Shown: positions 24,967-33,313, numbered from the stretch's first letter. The stretch: 64,000 nt of DNA from Flavobacterium sp. UBA7680 (GCF_002482975.1 NZ_DLHA01000058.1:128137-192136); one strand, 5' to 3'. Notes: generated from the letters alone by a model not told the origin. Translations and numbers: made by a program.

Positions 24967-25149
24967 GAAAAATTTCGGATCAATTAAAAATAGTATTCCA
25001 ATCGAGACAAAAATGATATTTAAGAAACATAGAAAAAATAAATTCCGCCTTCTATTTTTGTCAGCCTGCTCATCAGATAATTTTGTTCTGCAGAATTTAA
25101 TTAAAATCCAGTACCAAAATCCTCCCATATTAGCATGATATTCGATCAT
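24964..25149 (-). CDS. Small membrane protein
   Basis: 61 residues, not recognised. An aromatic N-terminal segment (GGFWYWILIKFCR, residues 9-21), a charged loop (DEQADKNRRRN) and a hydrophobic C-terminal segment (LFFLCFLNIIFVSIGILFLI). The start overlaps the stop of the DinB-like gene (ATGA), so it is translationally coupled. The stop codon is the first triplet of a dispersed structured element, so the C-terminus may have been set by insertion of that element. Confidence 0.55.
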   Translation of the reverse strand: MIEYHANMGGFWYWILIKFCRTKLSDEQADKNRRRNLFFLCFLNIIFVSIGILFLIDPKFF

Positions 25150-25721
25150 TTCAATCTCTTTAATTCATCATCAGTAAAGTTCTTGATTTCTTTTTCTTTG
25201 GCAAACTTTTCGGCATTATAATTTCCCGATTTATTCTTCGGAATTGATAAGCTTTCCCAGGAACTCTTTTTTAATTGTTTGGCATAAAAAACAATCTGAC
25301 CAACATGATACGGATAATGCGCCAGTTGTCTGTTTATGGCTTCAATAACAGTATGACCTTCATTTCGAATATAAATAATATCAGAAAGCTGCTCTGGTTT
25401 TAAACTATTCAAAGCATTTTCTAAACAATCCCAGCCTTTGTTCCAAATTTCCACAACTTCTTCTTTAGACTTTAAATAATTTTCAAACTCAGCATCACGA
25501 TTTCTCCATTCTTTTTCGCCATCAGAAGTTAAAAAATCAGTCCAGCGTGAAAGCATATTGCCTGAAATATGTTTTATAATCGTTGCAATACTATTTGTAT
25601 CTTCATTAACAGAAACAAAAAGCTGTTCAGGCTCTAATTGCTCAATTGCTTTTTCGCCAAGCATTTTATAATACAAAAATTGCTTTTTAACACTTTCTAA
25701 ATAAGATTCATCAATTTTCAT
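25146..25721 (-). CDS. DinB-like/DUF1572 four-helix protein
   Basis: 191 residues. The DinB/YfiT-type metal triad is visible: H51 in IIKHISGNMLSRW, and H135 and H139 in RQLAHYPYHVGQIVFYAK. DUF1572 is the subgroup with the WTDFLTSDGEKEWRNRD insert. The fold is that of thiol-dependent (bacillithiol/mycothiol-type) transferases, but the substrate is unknown here. It overlaps the next small membrane gene by four bases, and a large hairpin lies upstream. Confidence 0.85.
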   Translation of the reverse strand: MKIDESYLESVKKQFLYYKMLGEKAIEQLEPEQLFVSVNEDTNSIATIIKHISGNMLSRWTDFLTSDGEKEWRNRDAEFENYLKSKEEVVEIWNKGWDCLENALNSLKPEQLSDIIYIRNEGHTVIEAINRQLAHYPYHVGQIVFYAKQLKKSSWESLSIPKNKSGNYNAEKFAKEKEIKNFTDDELKRLK

Positions 25722-25744
25722 AAGCTGGAATTATTTGTTTTTTT

Positions 25745-25827
25745 GCCACGAATTCCACGAATTGTCACGAATTTTTTTATAGAAAATACTTAAATTTTAA
25801 TTCGTGTAAATTTGTGGAATTCGTGGC
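25745..25827. repeat. Imperfect inverted repeat of CCACGAATT units
   Basis: Arms of 29 bases at 25745-25773 and 25799-25827 match at 26 positions. The left arm is itself three CACGAATT-containing units about 9-10 bases apart. It is followed on both sides by T tracts, so it may end transcripts from either direction. A minimal version, GCCACGAATTCGTGGC, forms the terminator at 35631. Confidence 0.7.
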
Positions 25828-25832
25828 TTTTT

Positions 25833-26405
25833 TTAAACAATTTTAATATCATATTTATCTAAAAGTCCAACAATTCCCTGAGTCGAAAATTGTGCTTTTC
25901 GCATCGCGTTGAATTCAGGATCGATTTTATAATTGTAAGCCGTTCTAAAGTCAACTGCGGCCAATTGTGTTTCATTAAAAATAGCGCCATCTAAATTACA
26001 ATCATCAAAAACAGAACTTGTTAGATTTGTTCCAACAAAAGTTACTTCGCGAAGGGACGAATTTATAAACTTAGTTTTAGGCATTTTTTTATTTGAAAAT
26101 ATGGCATAATCCAGCGTACATTCTTCAAAATGAACCTGAAATAAGAAATCATCACATTCGTGAAAACCAATTCCGAGAAGTTTACAGTTTTTGAAAGTTA
26201 CATTTTTTAAACTTGTTCCCGCCAAACTTGTCATTGAGAGATTGCAATCAATAAATTCGCAGTCAAGAAAACTATTAGAATTAAAATTACTATTAGAAAA
26301 ATCACAGTTTTTAAAAACACAATCCTCAAACTCCCGATTGTTTATTTTTTTATCGATATAAATAACTTTCTCGAATGTTTTTTGAATGTGAATTATTTCT
26401 TCCAT
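25833..26405 (-). CDS. Pentapeptide-repeat protein
   Basis: 190 residues. From about 25 to 150 the sequence follows A(D/N)LxX-type pentapeptides: FEDCVFKNCDFSNSNFNSN, CNLSMTSLAGTSL, then CNLDGAIFNETQLAAVDF, predicting a right-handed four-sided helix. The C-terminal 35 residues (RKAQFSTQGIVGLLDKYDI) look like a helical cap, a layout shared with Qnr/McbG/MfpA proteins that mimic DNA and bind gyrase. Whether this one does is not shown by the sequence. It is flanked by strong hairpins on both sides, so it is probably transcribed alone. Confidence 0.85.
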   Translation of the reverse strand: MEEIIHIQKTFEKVIYIDKKINNREFEDCVFKNCDFSNSNFNSNSFLDCEFIDCNLSMTSLAGTSLKNVTFKNCKLLGIGFHECDDFLFQVHFEECTLDYAIFSNKKMPKTKFINSSLREVTFVGTNLTSSVFDDCNLDGAIFNETQLAAVDFRTAYNYKIDPEFNAMRKAQFSTQGIVGLLDKYDIKIV

Positions 26406-26442
26406 TGTGTTTTAGATAAGAATTTGAATTGTAGAGATGATC

Positions 26443-26475
26443 AAACCCGACAGGTTTTTAAAACCTGTCGGGTTT
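26443..26475. repeat. Perfect 15-bp hairpin AAACCCGACAGGTTT
   Basis: AAACCCGACAGGTTT (26443-26457) and its exact inverse (26461-26475) flank a 3-base loop. It is GC-richer than its surroundings and probably blocks transcription between the DUF6095-like and pentapeptide genes, though no long T run follows. Confidence 0.75.
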
Positions 26476-26489
26476 ATTTAGACGATTTT

Positions 26490-26711
26490 TTAGTCATTAA
26501 ACAAAGCTTTCATAATGATTCTCAGTCCTAAAAAAATCAAAAGCATAGAACTCAAACAAGCTACAATTCCAATTCCGAGAACTAAATAATGCCAATTAGT
26601 ATGCTGATTCATAAATGCATTATAAATCAGTGACGGCCCAAGAAACATCAAAGGCAAAGCGCCTGTTAAATACTTAATTCCTTTTCCTAATAGTTGTTTG
26701 TTTGTACTCAT
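26490..26711 (-). CDS. Small two-TM membrane protein (DUF6095-like)
   Basis: 73 residues from MSTNKQLLGKGIKYLTG. Two hydrophobic segments (ALPLMFLGPSLIYNAF and YLVLGIGIVACLSSMLLIFL) are separated by a short NQHTNWH loop. It ends in LRIIMKALFND, which I recall from flavobacterial DUF6095 proteins. A longer in-frame reading exists upstream, but those 24 codons run into a dispersed inverted repeat and are rejected. Function unknown. Confidence 0.65.
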   Translation of the reverse strand: MSTNKQLLGKGIKYLTGALPLMFLGPSLIYNAFMNQHTNWHYLVLGIGIVACLSSMLLIFLGLRIIMKALFND

Positions 26712-26753
26712 TTGTTTTGTTTCAAGTCTTTTTTGTTTCAGGTTCATCGCAAT

Positions 26754-26857
26754 TTTGTCATTTCGAGGAACGAGAAATCGCACAAGAAACTCCGTAATCT
26801 ACATCTCCAATCTTTGTCGATTTACGAGTGCGATTTCTCGTTCCTCGAAATGACAAA
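26754..26857. repeat. Long inverted repeat, 30-base arms (TCATTTCGAGGAACGAG family)
   Basis: Arms 26754-26783 and 26828-26857 are perfect reverse complements over 30 bases around a 44-base centre. No reading frame or transposase is attached. It lies between murQ and the small membrane gene and extends an open frame spuriously. It is unrelated in sequence to the family at 9937. Confidence 0.85.
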
Positions 26858-26873
26858 CTGGAGCAGAAAACCT

Positions 26874-27686
26874 TTATTTATTATAATTATCAACAGCATT
26901 CCTAACGCTGCCGTATTTCTTCAATAATTCAGAAGCCTCTTCATAGGAAACTGGAATTTCTCCCATAATCATTTTAACCCCGCGATCAACCAGTTTGATA
27001 TTACTCAACTGCATATCGACCATTTTGTTTCCTTTTACTTTTCCTAGCTGAATCATCGCTGCGGTCGAAATCATGTTTAAAACCAGTTTCTGAGCAGTTC
27101 CGGCTTTCATTCTCGAACTTCCGGTAACAAATTCTGGCCCGACTACAACTTCAACAGGGAATTTTGCTGTCAGCGCCAGCGGACTTCCCGCATTATTGGT
27201 AATACAGCCCGTTAAAATATTATTTTGATTACAAGTTTCTAAACCGCCAATAACATACGGAGTAGTTCCTGAAGCTGCAATTCCTATAACAACATCATTT
27301 GCACCAATATTATGTGCTTGTAAATCAATCCAGGCTTGTGTTGCGTTGTCTTCGGCATTTTCTACTGCGCGGCGAATTGCAGTGTCGCCGCCAGCAATAA
27401 TTCCGTTTACTAAATCAAACGGAACTCCAAAAGTAGGAGGACATTCTGAGGCATCTACAACGCCTAAACGTCCAGATGTTCCTGCACCGATATAAAATAT
27501 TTTCCCGCCAAGTTTTAGTTTAGCAACAACTTGAGCTACTAAAGCTTCAATTTGCGGTATTGCTTTTTCTACAGCATTAGGAACAGTTTTGTCTTCGTTA
27601 TTAATATTAGTCAGCAGCTCGTGAACTGACATTTTTTCTAAATGTTCGTATTTTGAAGATTGTTCGGTTGTTTTTGTAAAGGTCAT
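26874..27686 (-). CDS. murQ: N-acetylmuramic acid 6-phosphate etherase
   Basis: 270 residues with a SIS-domain sugar-phosphate fold. It cleaves the lactyl ether of MurNAc-6-phosphate to GlcNAc-6-phosphate during cell-wall recycling. Family blocks: FYIGAGTSGRLGVVDASECP (one 20-residue stretch at about 64-83), the IAGGDTAIRRAVENAEDN block, IAASGTTPYVIGGL and VTGSSRMKAGTAQKLVLNM. It is shorter than E. coli MurQ (about 298) at the C-terminus, as is usual in Bacteroidota. No MurP transporter or kinase is adjacent. Confidence 0.95.
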   Translation of the reverse strand: MTFTKTTEQSSKYEHLEKMSVHELLTNINNEDKTVPNAVEKAIPQIEALVAQVVAKLKLGGKIFYIGAGTSGRLGVVDASECPPTFGVPFDLVNGIIAGGDTAIRRAVENAEDNATQAWIDLQAHNIGANDVVIGIAASGTTPYVIGGLETCNQNNILTGCITNNAGSPLALTAKFPVEVVVGPEFVTGSSRMKAGTAQKLVLNMISTAAMIQLGKVKGNKMVDMQLSNIKLVDRGVKMIMGEIPVSYEEASELLKKYGSVRNAVDNYNK

Positions 27687-27709
27687 TTTTTGTCGAAATA
27701 GTTATCCTC

Positions 27710-27717
27710 CAAAATTA
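27710..27717 (-). promoter_or_regulatory. -7 box of murQ
   Basis: TAATTTTG on the minus strand matches TAnnTTTG 24 bases before the start codon. The nearest TTTG upstream is only 13 bases away, too close for the usual -33. Confidence 0.3.
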
Positions 27718-27817
27718 AACTTTTTTATTCCAAATCAGGAAAAATTGAAAGACAAACTCGTTATCATTTTTAAACTTTTTTCATTGGTTTTATTTCTCTT
27801 GAAATAATTTCAAAACC

Positions 27818-27846
27818 TTGCTAAATGAACTAAAATATTATATTTG
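27818..27846 (+). promoter_or_regulatory. Promoter of the 7TM-AraC regulator
   Basis: TTG at 27818-27820, an 18-base spacer and TATATTTG at 27839-27846. The start codon follows 18 bases later, giving a very short leader. Confidence 0.5.
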
Positions 27847-27864
27847 TTAAATATTAAAAGATAA

Positions 27865-29007
27865 ATGGATAAATTAGATTTATTGCAGGGGATTGGCAAA
27901 ATCTCCGTTTTTGTTTCTTTATTGCTTGCCTTTTTTTTATTTACGGTCAAAACAGAGAATAAATTGGCAAACCGCTTATTTGCTTGGTTTTTTATTTTTT
28001 CGGCTATTGACCTAAGTGGTTTTTTCATTGATGCAAGTACTCGCAGAGAATTAAATTTTGAGATTTTTAGATCGACAACCTGTTTGTTTGAAATGCCTTT
28101 GTTTTATCTTTTTGTATTGGCTGTCTGTTATTCTGATTTTAGGTTGAAATGGAAACATTTAGTTCATTTACTGCCTTTTATAATTGTCAATTTAGTTTTT
28201 ATTCCGAGGATTTATCTGAGCGTAGATGTAGATAAAGACACTTTCGCTTCGGGGCTTAATTTAATGCCGGAGATTTACTTTATCCAGATTTTAGTAGAAT
28301 GTCAATATGTATTTTATATTGTATCTGTGTTTTTGATTGTGAAAAAGTACAGAGAAATCTATTTAGAAAATTATGCAAATGCAAGCACAGCGACTTACAA
28401 ATGGCTTTTTCAAATTACATGCGTATTTCTAACGGCACATATTATTGTAGCATTAAAAAATTTATTGCGTTACAGTGGTTTCAGTGAAATATTTCTGTGG
28501 GCAAATGTTCTTGTTGGAACGATAGCTTTATGCATCACTTGTTGGTTTATAATGAAAGCTTTAAATCATCCTGAACTTTTTAGAGGTGTTAATTCAAAAC
28601 TGAAACTGACCAAAGACATTCTGCCAAAAGTTGAAGAAAAACCAGAATTGGTAAATGCTCAAAACGATTTGATCAACACTCAAATAACAACTTTGAAACA
28701 ATATATGACCGAGAAAGAACCTTTTCTTGATCCGTCGCTTACCATTCAGGAATTGGCCAATCAAATTGATATTCCGGTTCGGGATTTATCAATTTTGATT
28801 AATCATCAAATGGATCAGCATTTTTTTGATTTTGTAAATGAATATCGCATTCAAAAAGCCATGCATATTCTAAAAGATGAATCTAAAAGCCAGCTTACGG
28901 TTCTGGAAATTTTATACGAAGTTGGTTTTAACTCTAAATCTTCGTTTAATACTTCTTTCAAAAAATACACCAATTTAACGCCTACAGCTTATCGAAACGC
29001 TTCATAA
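27865..29007 (+). CDS. Membrane-bound AraC-family transcription regulator
   Basis: 380 residues. The first 235 or so hold about seven hydrophobic segments (starting KISVFVSLLLAFFLFTV). A linker follows, then a C-terminal AraC helix-turn-helix domain at about 275-378 with LTIQELANQIDIPVRDLS and LEILYEVGFNSKSSFNTSFK. The protein would sense at the cytoplasmic membrane and bind DNA directly, without a separate kinase. Its terminator separates it from the receptor gene 150 bases downstream on the same strand, which is the obvious candidate target. Confidence 0.9.
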   Translation: MDKLDLLQGIGKISVFVSLLLAFFLFTVKTENKLANRLFAWFFIFSAIDLSGFFIDASTRRELNFEIFRSTTCLFEMPLFYLFVLAVCYSDFRLKWKHLVHLLPFIIVNLVFIPRIYLSVDVDKDTFASGLNLMPEIYFIQILVECQYVFYIVSVFLIVKKYREIYLENYANASTATYKWLFQITCVFLTAHIIVALKNLLRYSGFSEIFLWANVLVGTIALCITCWFIMKALNHPELFRGVNSKLKLTKDILPKVEEKPELVNAQNDLINTQITTLKQYMTEKEPFLDPSLTIQELANQIDIPVRDLSILINHQMDQHFFDFVNEYRIQKAMHILKDESKSQLTVLEILYEVGFNSKSSFNTSFKKYTNLTPTAYRNAS

Positions 29008-29043
29008 TAAGTAGTTTGTAAAAAGTCGTACTTCGTGCTTAAT

Positions 29044-29089
29044 AAAGTCGAACCAATTTCCGGATTAGAAATTGGTTCGACTTTTTTTT
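29044..29089 (+). terminator. Terminator of the AraC regulator gene
   Basis: Perfect 17-bp stem AAAGTCGAACCAATTTC / GAAATTGGTTCGACTTT, 7-base loop, then a T run. One of the strongest terminators in the window. Confidence 0.9.
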
Positions 29090-29163
29090 GTCGGTCGCGT
29101 ATGGAGATTTTCTAAGGCAACTTTGCTTCAAATTAATCGAAACAAGTTTAAAAATTAGAAATC

Positions 29164-31551
29164 ATGAAAAAAACAAACCTCCTTATCTTTTTATTATTGC
29201 CTTTATTTTGTTTAGCACAATCATCATTTAAATTGAAAGGAAACATAACCAGCGAAACAACTTCATTAGAATGGGCAGATGTTTCCATCTTAAATTCTGA
29301 AGGAAAAATTATTGAGGGAGCGACAACTAAACAAGATGGTCATTTTGAGTTCAATCTTAAAAAAGGATTTTATAAAATAGGAATCAATCTTTTGGGATTT
29401 ACAGATTATGAAAAAGAAATTACAATTGAAAAGGATACTGATTTGGGAATAATTATTTTGAAAGAAAGCGCAACTAATTTAGTAGAAGTTGTTATTCAGT
29501 CAAAAAAGAAAACAGTTGAGCAGAAAATTGATCGTTTGGTTTACAATCCTGAAAATAATGTTACAACGGTTGGCGGCGACGCTTTAAGCGCTATTAATAC
29601 GGCGCCTGGAGTTGTGGTAAAAAACGACATGATTACGATTTTAGGAAAAGGAACTTCGAGAGTTATGATTGACGGAAGAATGATTGAATTGGCAGGCGAG
29701 GAATTGAATAACTTTTTAAAATCTATTTCGGCAGGTGATATTAAAAATATTGAAATTATAAGTAATCCGCCGGCAAAATATGATGCTGAAGGAACTGGAG
29801 GATTGATTAATATTATAATGAAAAAAGGTGTTCGCGATTCTTGGAAAAACACCACTACGGTTTCTTACGATCAAAATAAATTTGAGATTTTTACTTTAAG
29901 GGATAACTTCTTTTACAATAAAAATAAGTTTAGATTTTCTGCGAGTATTAACGGAAAATCAGGTTATTTGAATGCGACAGATGATTTGAAAATGTATTTT
30001 CCTGATGGACTTTCTCATATGTACAGTAAAACAAAAGTAAAAAACGAAAACCTTTCGGGGAAACTGGCTTTGGATTATGATCTTTCTGAGCGTACAACGA
30101 TTGGTATTCAATATTTAAATGACAGAAATAATCCAGATTTTAGATCAGATATCAGAATTGATAATTATAACAATCAAAATCAATTGGATTATGTTACACT
30201 GAATAATAGTTTCACAGATAAAGGATCGAAAAATCAAACTTATAATGCGCATTTAATTACCAAACTAGATTCTTTAAAAAGGAAATTATCTGTTGATGTG
30301 GATTATTTTAACTACAGTTCAAAATTTGACAGAAATTTTGTTGCCAATAATTATACGCCAGATATGACTTTTGTTGATGTAAATCAGTCGGGACAAAATA
30401 TCTCGAATCAGGATATTGATAACTGGAGTTTTAAGGCCGATATGGAACATCCGTTTCAAGCGTTGAATTTATCTTATGGCGCCAAAATGAGTTTTACAAA
30501 TAGTGTAAGCGATGTATTTTATTATAATACAATTTCGGGAACTCCAGAATTAGATCTGAATCAATCTAACCGATTTAAATACACCGAAAATAATCAGGCA
30601 GTTTATATTAATGGAGATAAACAAATTGGTGAAAAATGGAATTTTCAAATGGGATTAAGATTAGAAAATACGCAGACAAATGGTTTTTCTGAAACAATGA
30701 ATCAGGAAACAGTCAATAATTATTTGAAATTATTTCCAACCGTTTATGCTTCTTACAAGAAAAATGAAAACAATACTTTTAGCTTAAATTACGGAAAAAG
30801 AATCAACAGACCTCGTTTTGATTTACTGAATCCGTTTAAGGTTTATATTAATAGTAATAGTTATTCTGAAGGAAATCCATTTTTAAGACCTTCATTTAGT
30901 GATAATTTTGAGTTTGCTCATTCTTATAAAGAAATCCTGAGAACTAGTGTTTTTGTTAATGTAGTTACAAATGGTTATGGTGTTTTGTTTACTGCAAATC
31001 CTGAAACGAATACACAGGTTGTAACGCGTGAGAATTATTTTAAAAACTTAAATTATGGTATTGGAGAAAGCTATTCGGCCAATTTTACAAAATGGTGGTC
31101 AAGTGAAAATTCATTGTACTTTTTGGGAGCAAAAACAGATTTTATAAAAGATTTAGATGCAACGCCGTCAAACAGTTTGCAAATTGATTTCTCTACAAAT
31201 AATACTTTTGTTTTAGGAAAAACTTCTAAACTTCAAATTGATTTTAGTTATAGCACGCCTTTTAAAAGCGGTTTATATGAAATTGGATATACTTCTAGTT
31301 TTGATATTGGTTTTAAACAGGATTTGTTTAATAAAACGATGCAGATTGCATTTTTGGCAAATGATATTTTTAATACGTCTTATTTAAAAGATTTTACTTC
31401 GGTTGTAAATGGGGTAAAACAAGTTTACAATGAAAATCAGAGTAATAGATTCGTTCGTTTGTCTGTGGTTTACAATTTTGGAAATAAGAAGATAAATGTA
31501 AAAGAACGCGCTTTTGGAAACCAGGATGAGAAAAAGAGAACGGGGAATTAA
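29164..31551 (+). CDS. TonB-dependent receptor-like outer-membrane beta-barrel protein (OMP_b-brl_3 type)
   Basis: 795 residues. Signal peptide ending CLAQ, carboxypeptidase-regulatory-like domain at about 22-100 (ADVSILNSEGKIIEGATT), plug-like domain at about 110-225 ending NIEIISNPPAKYDAEGTGGL, then the barrel typical of the 'outer membrane beta-barrel family' (LSYGAKMSFTNSVSD; NYGKRINRPRFDLLNPF). The last strand is RLSVVYNFGNKKINVKER with a 20-residue polar tail, unlike the usual barrel end in F. The ligand is unknown. It follows a membrane AraC regulator, suggesting regulated expression; no SusD-like gene follows. Confidence 0.88.
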   Translation: MKKTNLLIFLLLPLFCLAQSSFKLKGNITSETTSLEWADVSILNSEGKIIEGATTKQDGHFEFNLKKGFYKIGINLLGFTDYEKEITIEKDTDLGIIILKESATNLVEVVIQSKKKTVEQKIDRLVYNPENNVTTVGGDALSAINTAPGVVVKNDMITILGKGTSRVMIDGRMIELAGEELNNFLKSISAGDIKNIEIISNPPAKYDAEGTGGLINIIMKKGVRDSWKNTTTVSYDQNKFEIFTLRDNFFYNKNKFRFSASINGKSGYLNATDDLKMYFPDGLSHMYSKTKVKNENLSGKLALDYDLSERTTIGIQYLNDRNNPDFRSDIRIDNYNNQNQLDYVTLNNSFTDKGSKNQTYNAHLITKLDSLKRKLSVDVDYFNYSSKFDRNFVANNYTPDMTFVDVNQSGQNISNQDIDNWSFKADMEHPFQALNLSYGAKMSFTNSVSDVFYYNTISGTPELDLNQSNRFKYTENNQAVYINGDKQIGEKWNFQMGLRLENTQTNGFSETMNQETVNNYLKLFPTVYASYKKNENNTFSLNYGKRINRPRFDLLNPFKVYINSNSYSEGNPFLRPSFSDNFEFAHSYKEILRTSVFVNVVTNGYGVLFTANPETNTQVVTRENYFKNLNYGIGESYSANFTKWWSSENSLYFLGAKTDFIKDLDATPSNSLQIDFSTNNTFVLGKTSKLQIDFSYSTPFKSGLYEIGYTSSFDIGFKQDLFNKTMQIAFLANDIFNTSYLKDFTSVVNGVKQVYNENQSNRFVRLSVVYNFGNKKINVKERAFGNQDEKKRTGN

Positions 31552-31599
31552 TTGTTAATTATGAGTTATTAATTATGAATTATGAATTTTGATATTGTA

Positions 31600-31634
31600 A
31601 AACCTGAAACCTGAAACTTGAAACATGAAACTTC
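31600..31634. repeat. Period-7 array AAACNTG
   Basis: Five head-to-tail heptamers: AAACCTG, AAACCTG, AAACTTG, AAACATG, AAACTTC. It lies just after the outer-membrane receptor gene and before the structured element. Confidence 0.75.
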
Positions 31635-31638
31635 TTTT

Positions 31639-31754
31639 GCGTGAGGGATAGGAGCAGGCTACCGAAGTAGCGCGGATAGCCCGGCAGTATTTAAGAAAAG
31701 GCCCAATGAACGCAAAGTTGATTGGGCCTTTTCTTAAATACTGACACGCCCTAA
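31639..31754. repeat. Structured dispersed element, copy A (RNA-like, three stems)
   Basis: GCGTG (31639-31643) pairs with CACGC (31745-31749) and closes the element. Inside are GCTAC-CGAA-GTAGC and a perfect 23-bp hairpin (31685-31707 with 31721-31743). Between them GGATAGGAGCAGGC and GCGGATAGCCCGGC correspond to blocks in copy B at 24893. The long hairpin may also end transcripts from both convergent genes. It ends at the stop codon of the ZIP gene. Confidence 0.65.
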
Positions 31755-32423
31755 TTATAAGAAGAATGCCAATAGAATTCCCAGAACGATCATGGATACT
31801 TTAGCTACATTAAATTTGTGTCCTTCGCTAATTTCAAAAATAATTGTTGAGGAGATATGGAATAAAATACCAATTACGATTGCTGTTATTTCGGTATAAT
31901 AATCGTTTAAAATAGGGAGATATTCAGATGCTACGGTTCCAAGCGGCGTCATGATGGCAAAAGTCAGCATGAAAGCAAAAATGGCTTTTTTGTTTAAATC
32001 GGCATTAATGAAAAATGTCGTTAAAATCACGGCAATTGGTAAATGATGAATTGCAATTCCTACGGCTAAATCATGATGATGACTTACCGGAAAACCTTCT
32101 AAAAAGGCATGAATACAAAGGCTTATAAATAAAAGCCATGGAATTTGCGACATTTTTGCGTGACCGTGTACATGACCGTGTTCAGCACCTTTGGAGAAAA
32201 ATTCCAAAACGATCTGAAACAGAATCCCGACCATTATAAACAAACCAATTTTATGATTGTGAGAACTGTAAACTTCTGGCAGCAGATGCATTACGGTTAA
32301 CGATAACAAAAATGAACCGCTAAATGCGAGTAGTAATTTTAAATTGGTTTTGTTGGTTGGTTTTAAAAACAAAGCCACACTATATCCTAAAAGTACAGAA
32401 AATAAGGGTAATAAATAGTTCAT
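31755..32423 (-). CDS. ZIP-family metal transporter
   Basis: 222 residues with about eight hydrophobic segments. A His-rich cytoplasmic-type loop EHGHVHGHAK (81-90) lies between TM3 and TM4. The metal-site helices are visible as SLCIHAFLEGFPVSHHHD (101-118) and AVGIAIHHLPIAV (120-132). ZIP proteins move zinc or other divalent metals into the cytoplasm. Specificity cannot be read from sequence. No regulator or metal chaperone lies beside it. Confidence 0.9.
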   Translation of the reverse strand: MNYLLPLFSVLLGYSVALFLKPTNKTNLKLLLAFSGSFLLSLTVMHLLPEVYSSHNHKIGLFIMVGILFQIVLEFFSKGAEHGHVHGHAKMSQIPWLLFISLCIHAFLEGFPVSHHHDLAVGIAIHHLPIAVILTTFFINADLNKKAIFAFMLTFAIMTPLGTVASEYLPILNDYYTEITAIVIGILFHISSTIIFEISEGHKFNVAKVSMIVLGILLAFFL

Positions 32424-32427
32424 TTTT

Positions 32428-32518
32428 GTTTAATCGTTTTTTGTTGTTTAATCGTTTAATCGTTGAATTTGTTTAATCGGTTTGACGGTTAAACAAATAA
32501 ACGGTTTACCAATTAAAC
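32428..32518. repeat. Period-8 array of GTTTAATC-type units
   Basis: GTTTAATC at 32428, then from 32446 GTTTAATC, GTTTAATC, GTTGAATT, (one extra base) GTTTAATC, GGTTTGAC, GGTTAAAC, AAATAAAC, GGTTTACC, AATTAAAC. The array touches the stop codon of the methyltransferase gene. Confidence 0.65.
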
Positions 32519-33283
32519 CTATTTAAAAATCATGATTAATCTTTCGCTTTCGGTTTTATGGAATTTTTTGAGTTTGTAATCTCCAAAAATATCTAAAAGA
32601 TAAATTCCTGCTTCATCCATTAAATCCTGAAAATCTTTCAAAGTCAGGGCTTTTACTTTTTCGGTAAAATGAAATTTTCTGCCTTGGTCTTCAAAATCAA
32701 TTTCTTTAAAAATATGGCCGTCTTCAACGTATCTTTTGATGTGAAAATCAATTCCGTCAACAGTTTTAACCTCTTGAGGAACCAAAGTTTCAATTACTTG
32801 ATTTACATTCATAAAATCAATAACGGCAAATCCATATTCAGATAAACTTTCTCTGATGGCTTTAAGAGTTGTCAGGTTATCATCGTCATTTTCGAAGTAA
32901 CCAAAACTTGTAAAAAGGTTAAAAATAGCATCGAATTTTTCTTCAAAAGGTTCGCGCATATCGTGCACTTTAAAGTGAAGATGTTCGTTACTGTTTTTAG
33001 TGGCTTCGGCAATACTGTTTTCAGATAAATCAGCACCTAAAACATTAAAACCTAATTGATTCAGATAAATAGAATGACGTCCTTTTCCGCAGGCTAAATC
33101 AAGCACTTTTGCTTTTTCAGGCAGATTTAGATAATGCGTTAAGTTGTCCATGAAAATCTGAGCTTCTCTATAGTTTCTATCCTTGTACAGAATGTGATAA
33201 TATGGAGTATCAAACCATGATGTAAACCAGTTTTCGGTATTTCTATCCTGATTTGGTGTTGATGAGTTGGGTGCGTCAGACAT
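32519..33283 (-). CDS. Class I SAM-dependent methyltransferase
   Basis: 254 residues. Motif I VLDLACGKGRHSIYL (about 60-74), motif II GADLSENSI, post-II KVHDMREPF, and the FNLFTSFGYF strand that in this subgroup replaces the usual acidic motif IV. An N-terminal NWFTSWFDTPYYHILY segment is typical of a Bacteroidota methyltransferase subgroup of unknown substrate. It is divergent from the rRNA methyltransferase-like gene, sharing a 135-base promoter region. Confidence 0.87.
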   Translation of the reverse strand: MSDAPNSSTPNQDRNTENWFTSWFDTPYYHILYKDRNYREAQIFMDNLTHYLNLPEKAKVLDLACGKGRHSIYLNQLGFNVLGADLSENSIAEATKNSNEHLHFKVHDMREPFEEKFDAIFNLFTSFGYFENDDDNLTTLKAIRESLSEYGFAVIDFMNVNQVIETLVPQEVKTVDGIDFHIKRYVEDGHIFKEIDFEDQGRKFHFTEKVKALTLKDFQDLMDEAGIYLLDIFGDYKLKKFHKTESERLIMIFK

Positions 33284-33313
33284 TTATTCTATTTCAATTA
33301 ATATAAAGTACCG

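Noticed and set aside
26712..26783. 24-codon N-terminal extension of the small DUF6095-like membrane protein
   Set aside because: The extra codons run into a dispersed inverted repeat and do not look like a signal or membrane segment; the internal ATG gives a normal start.
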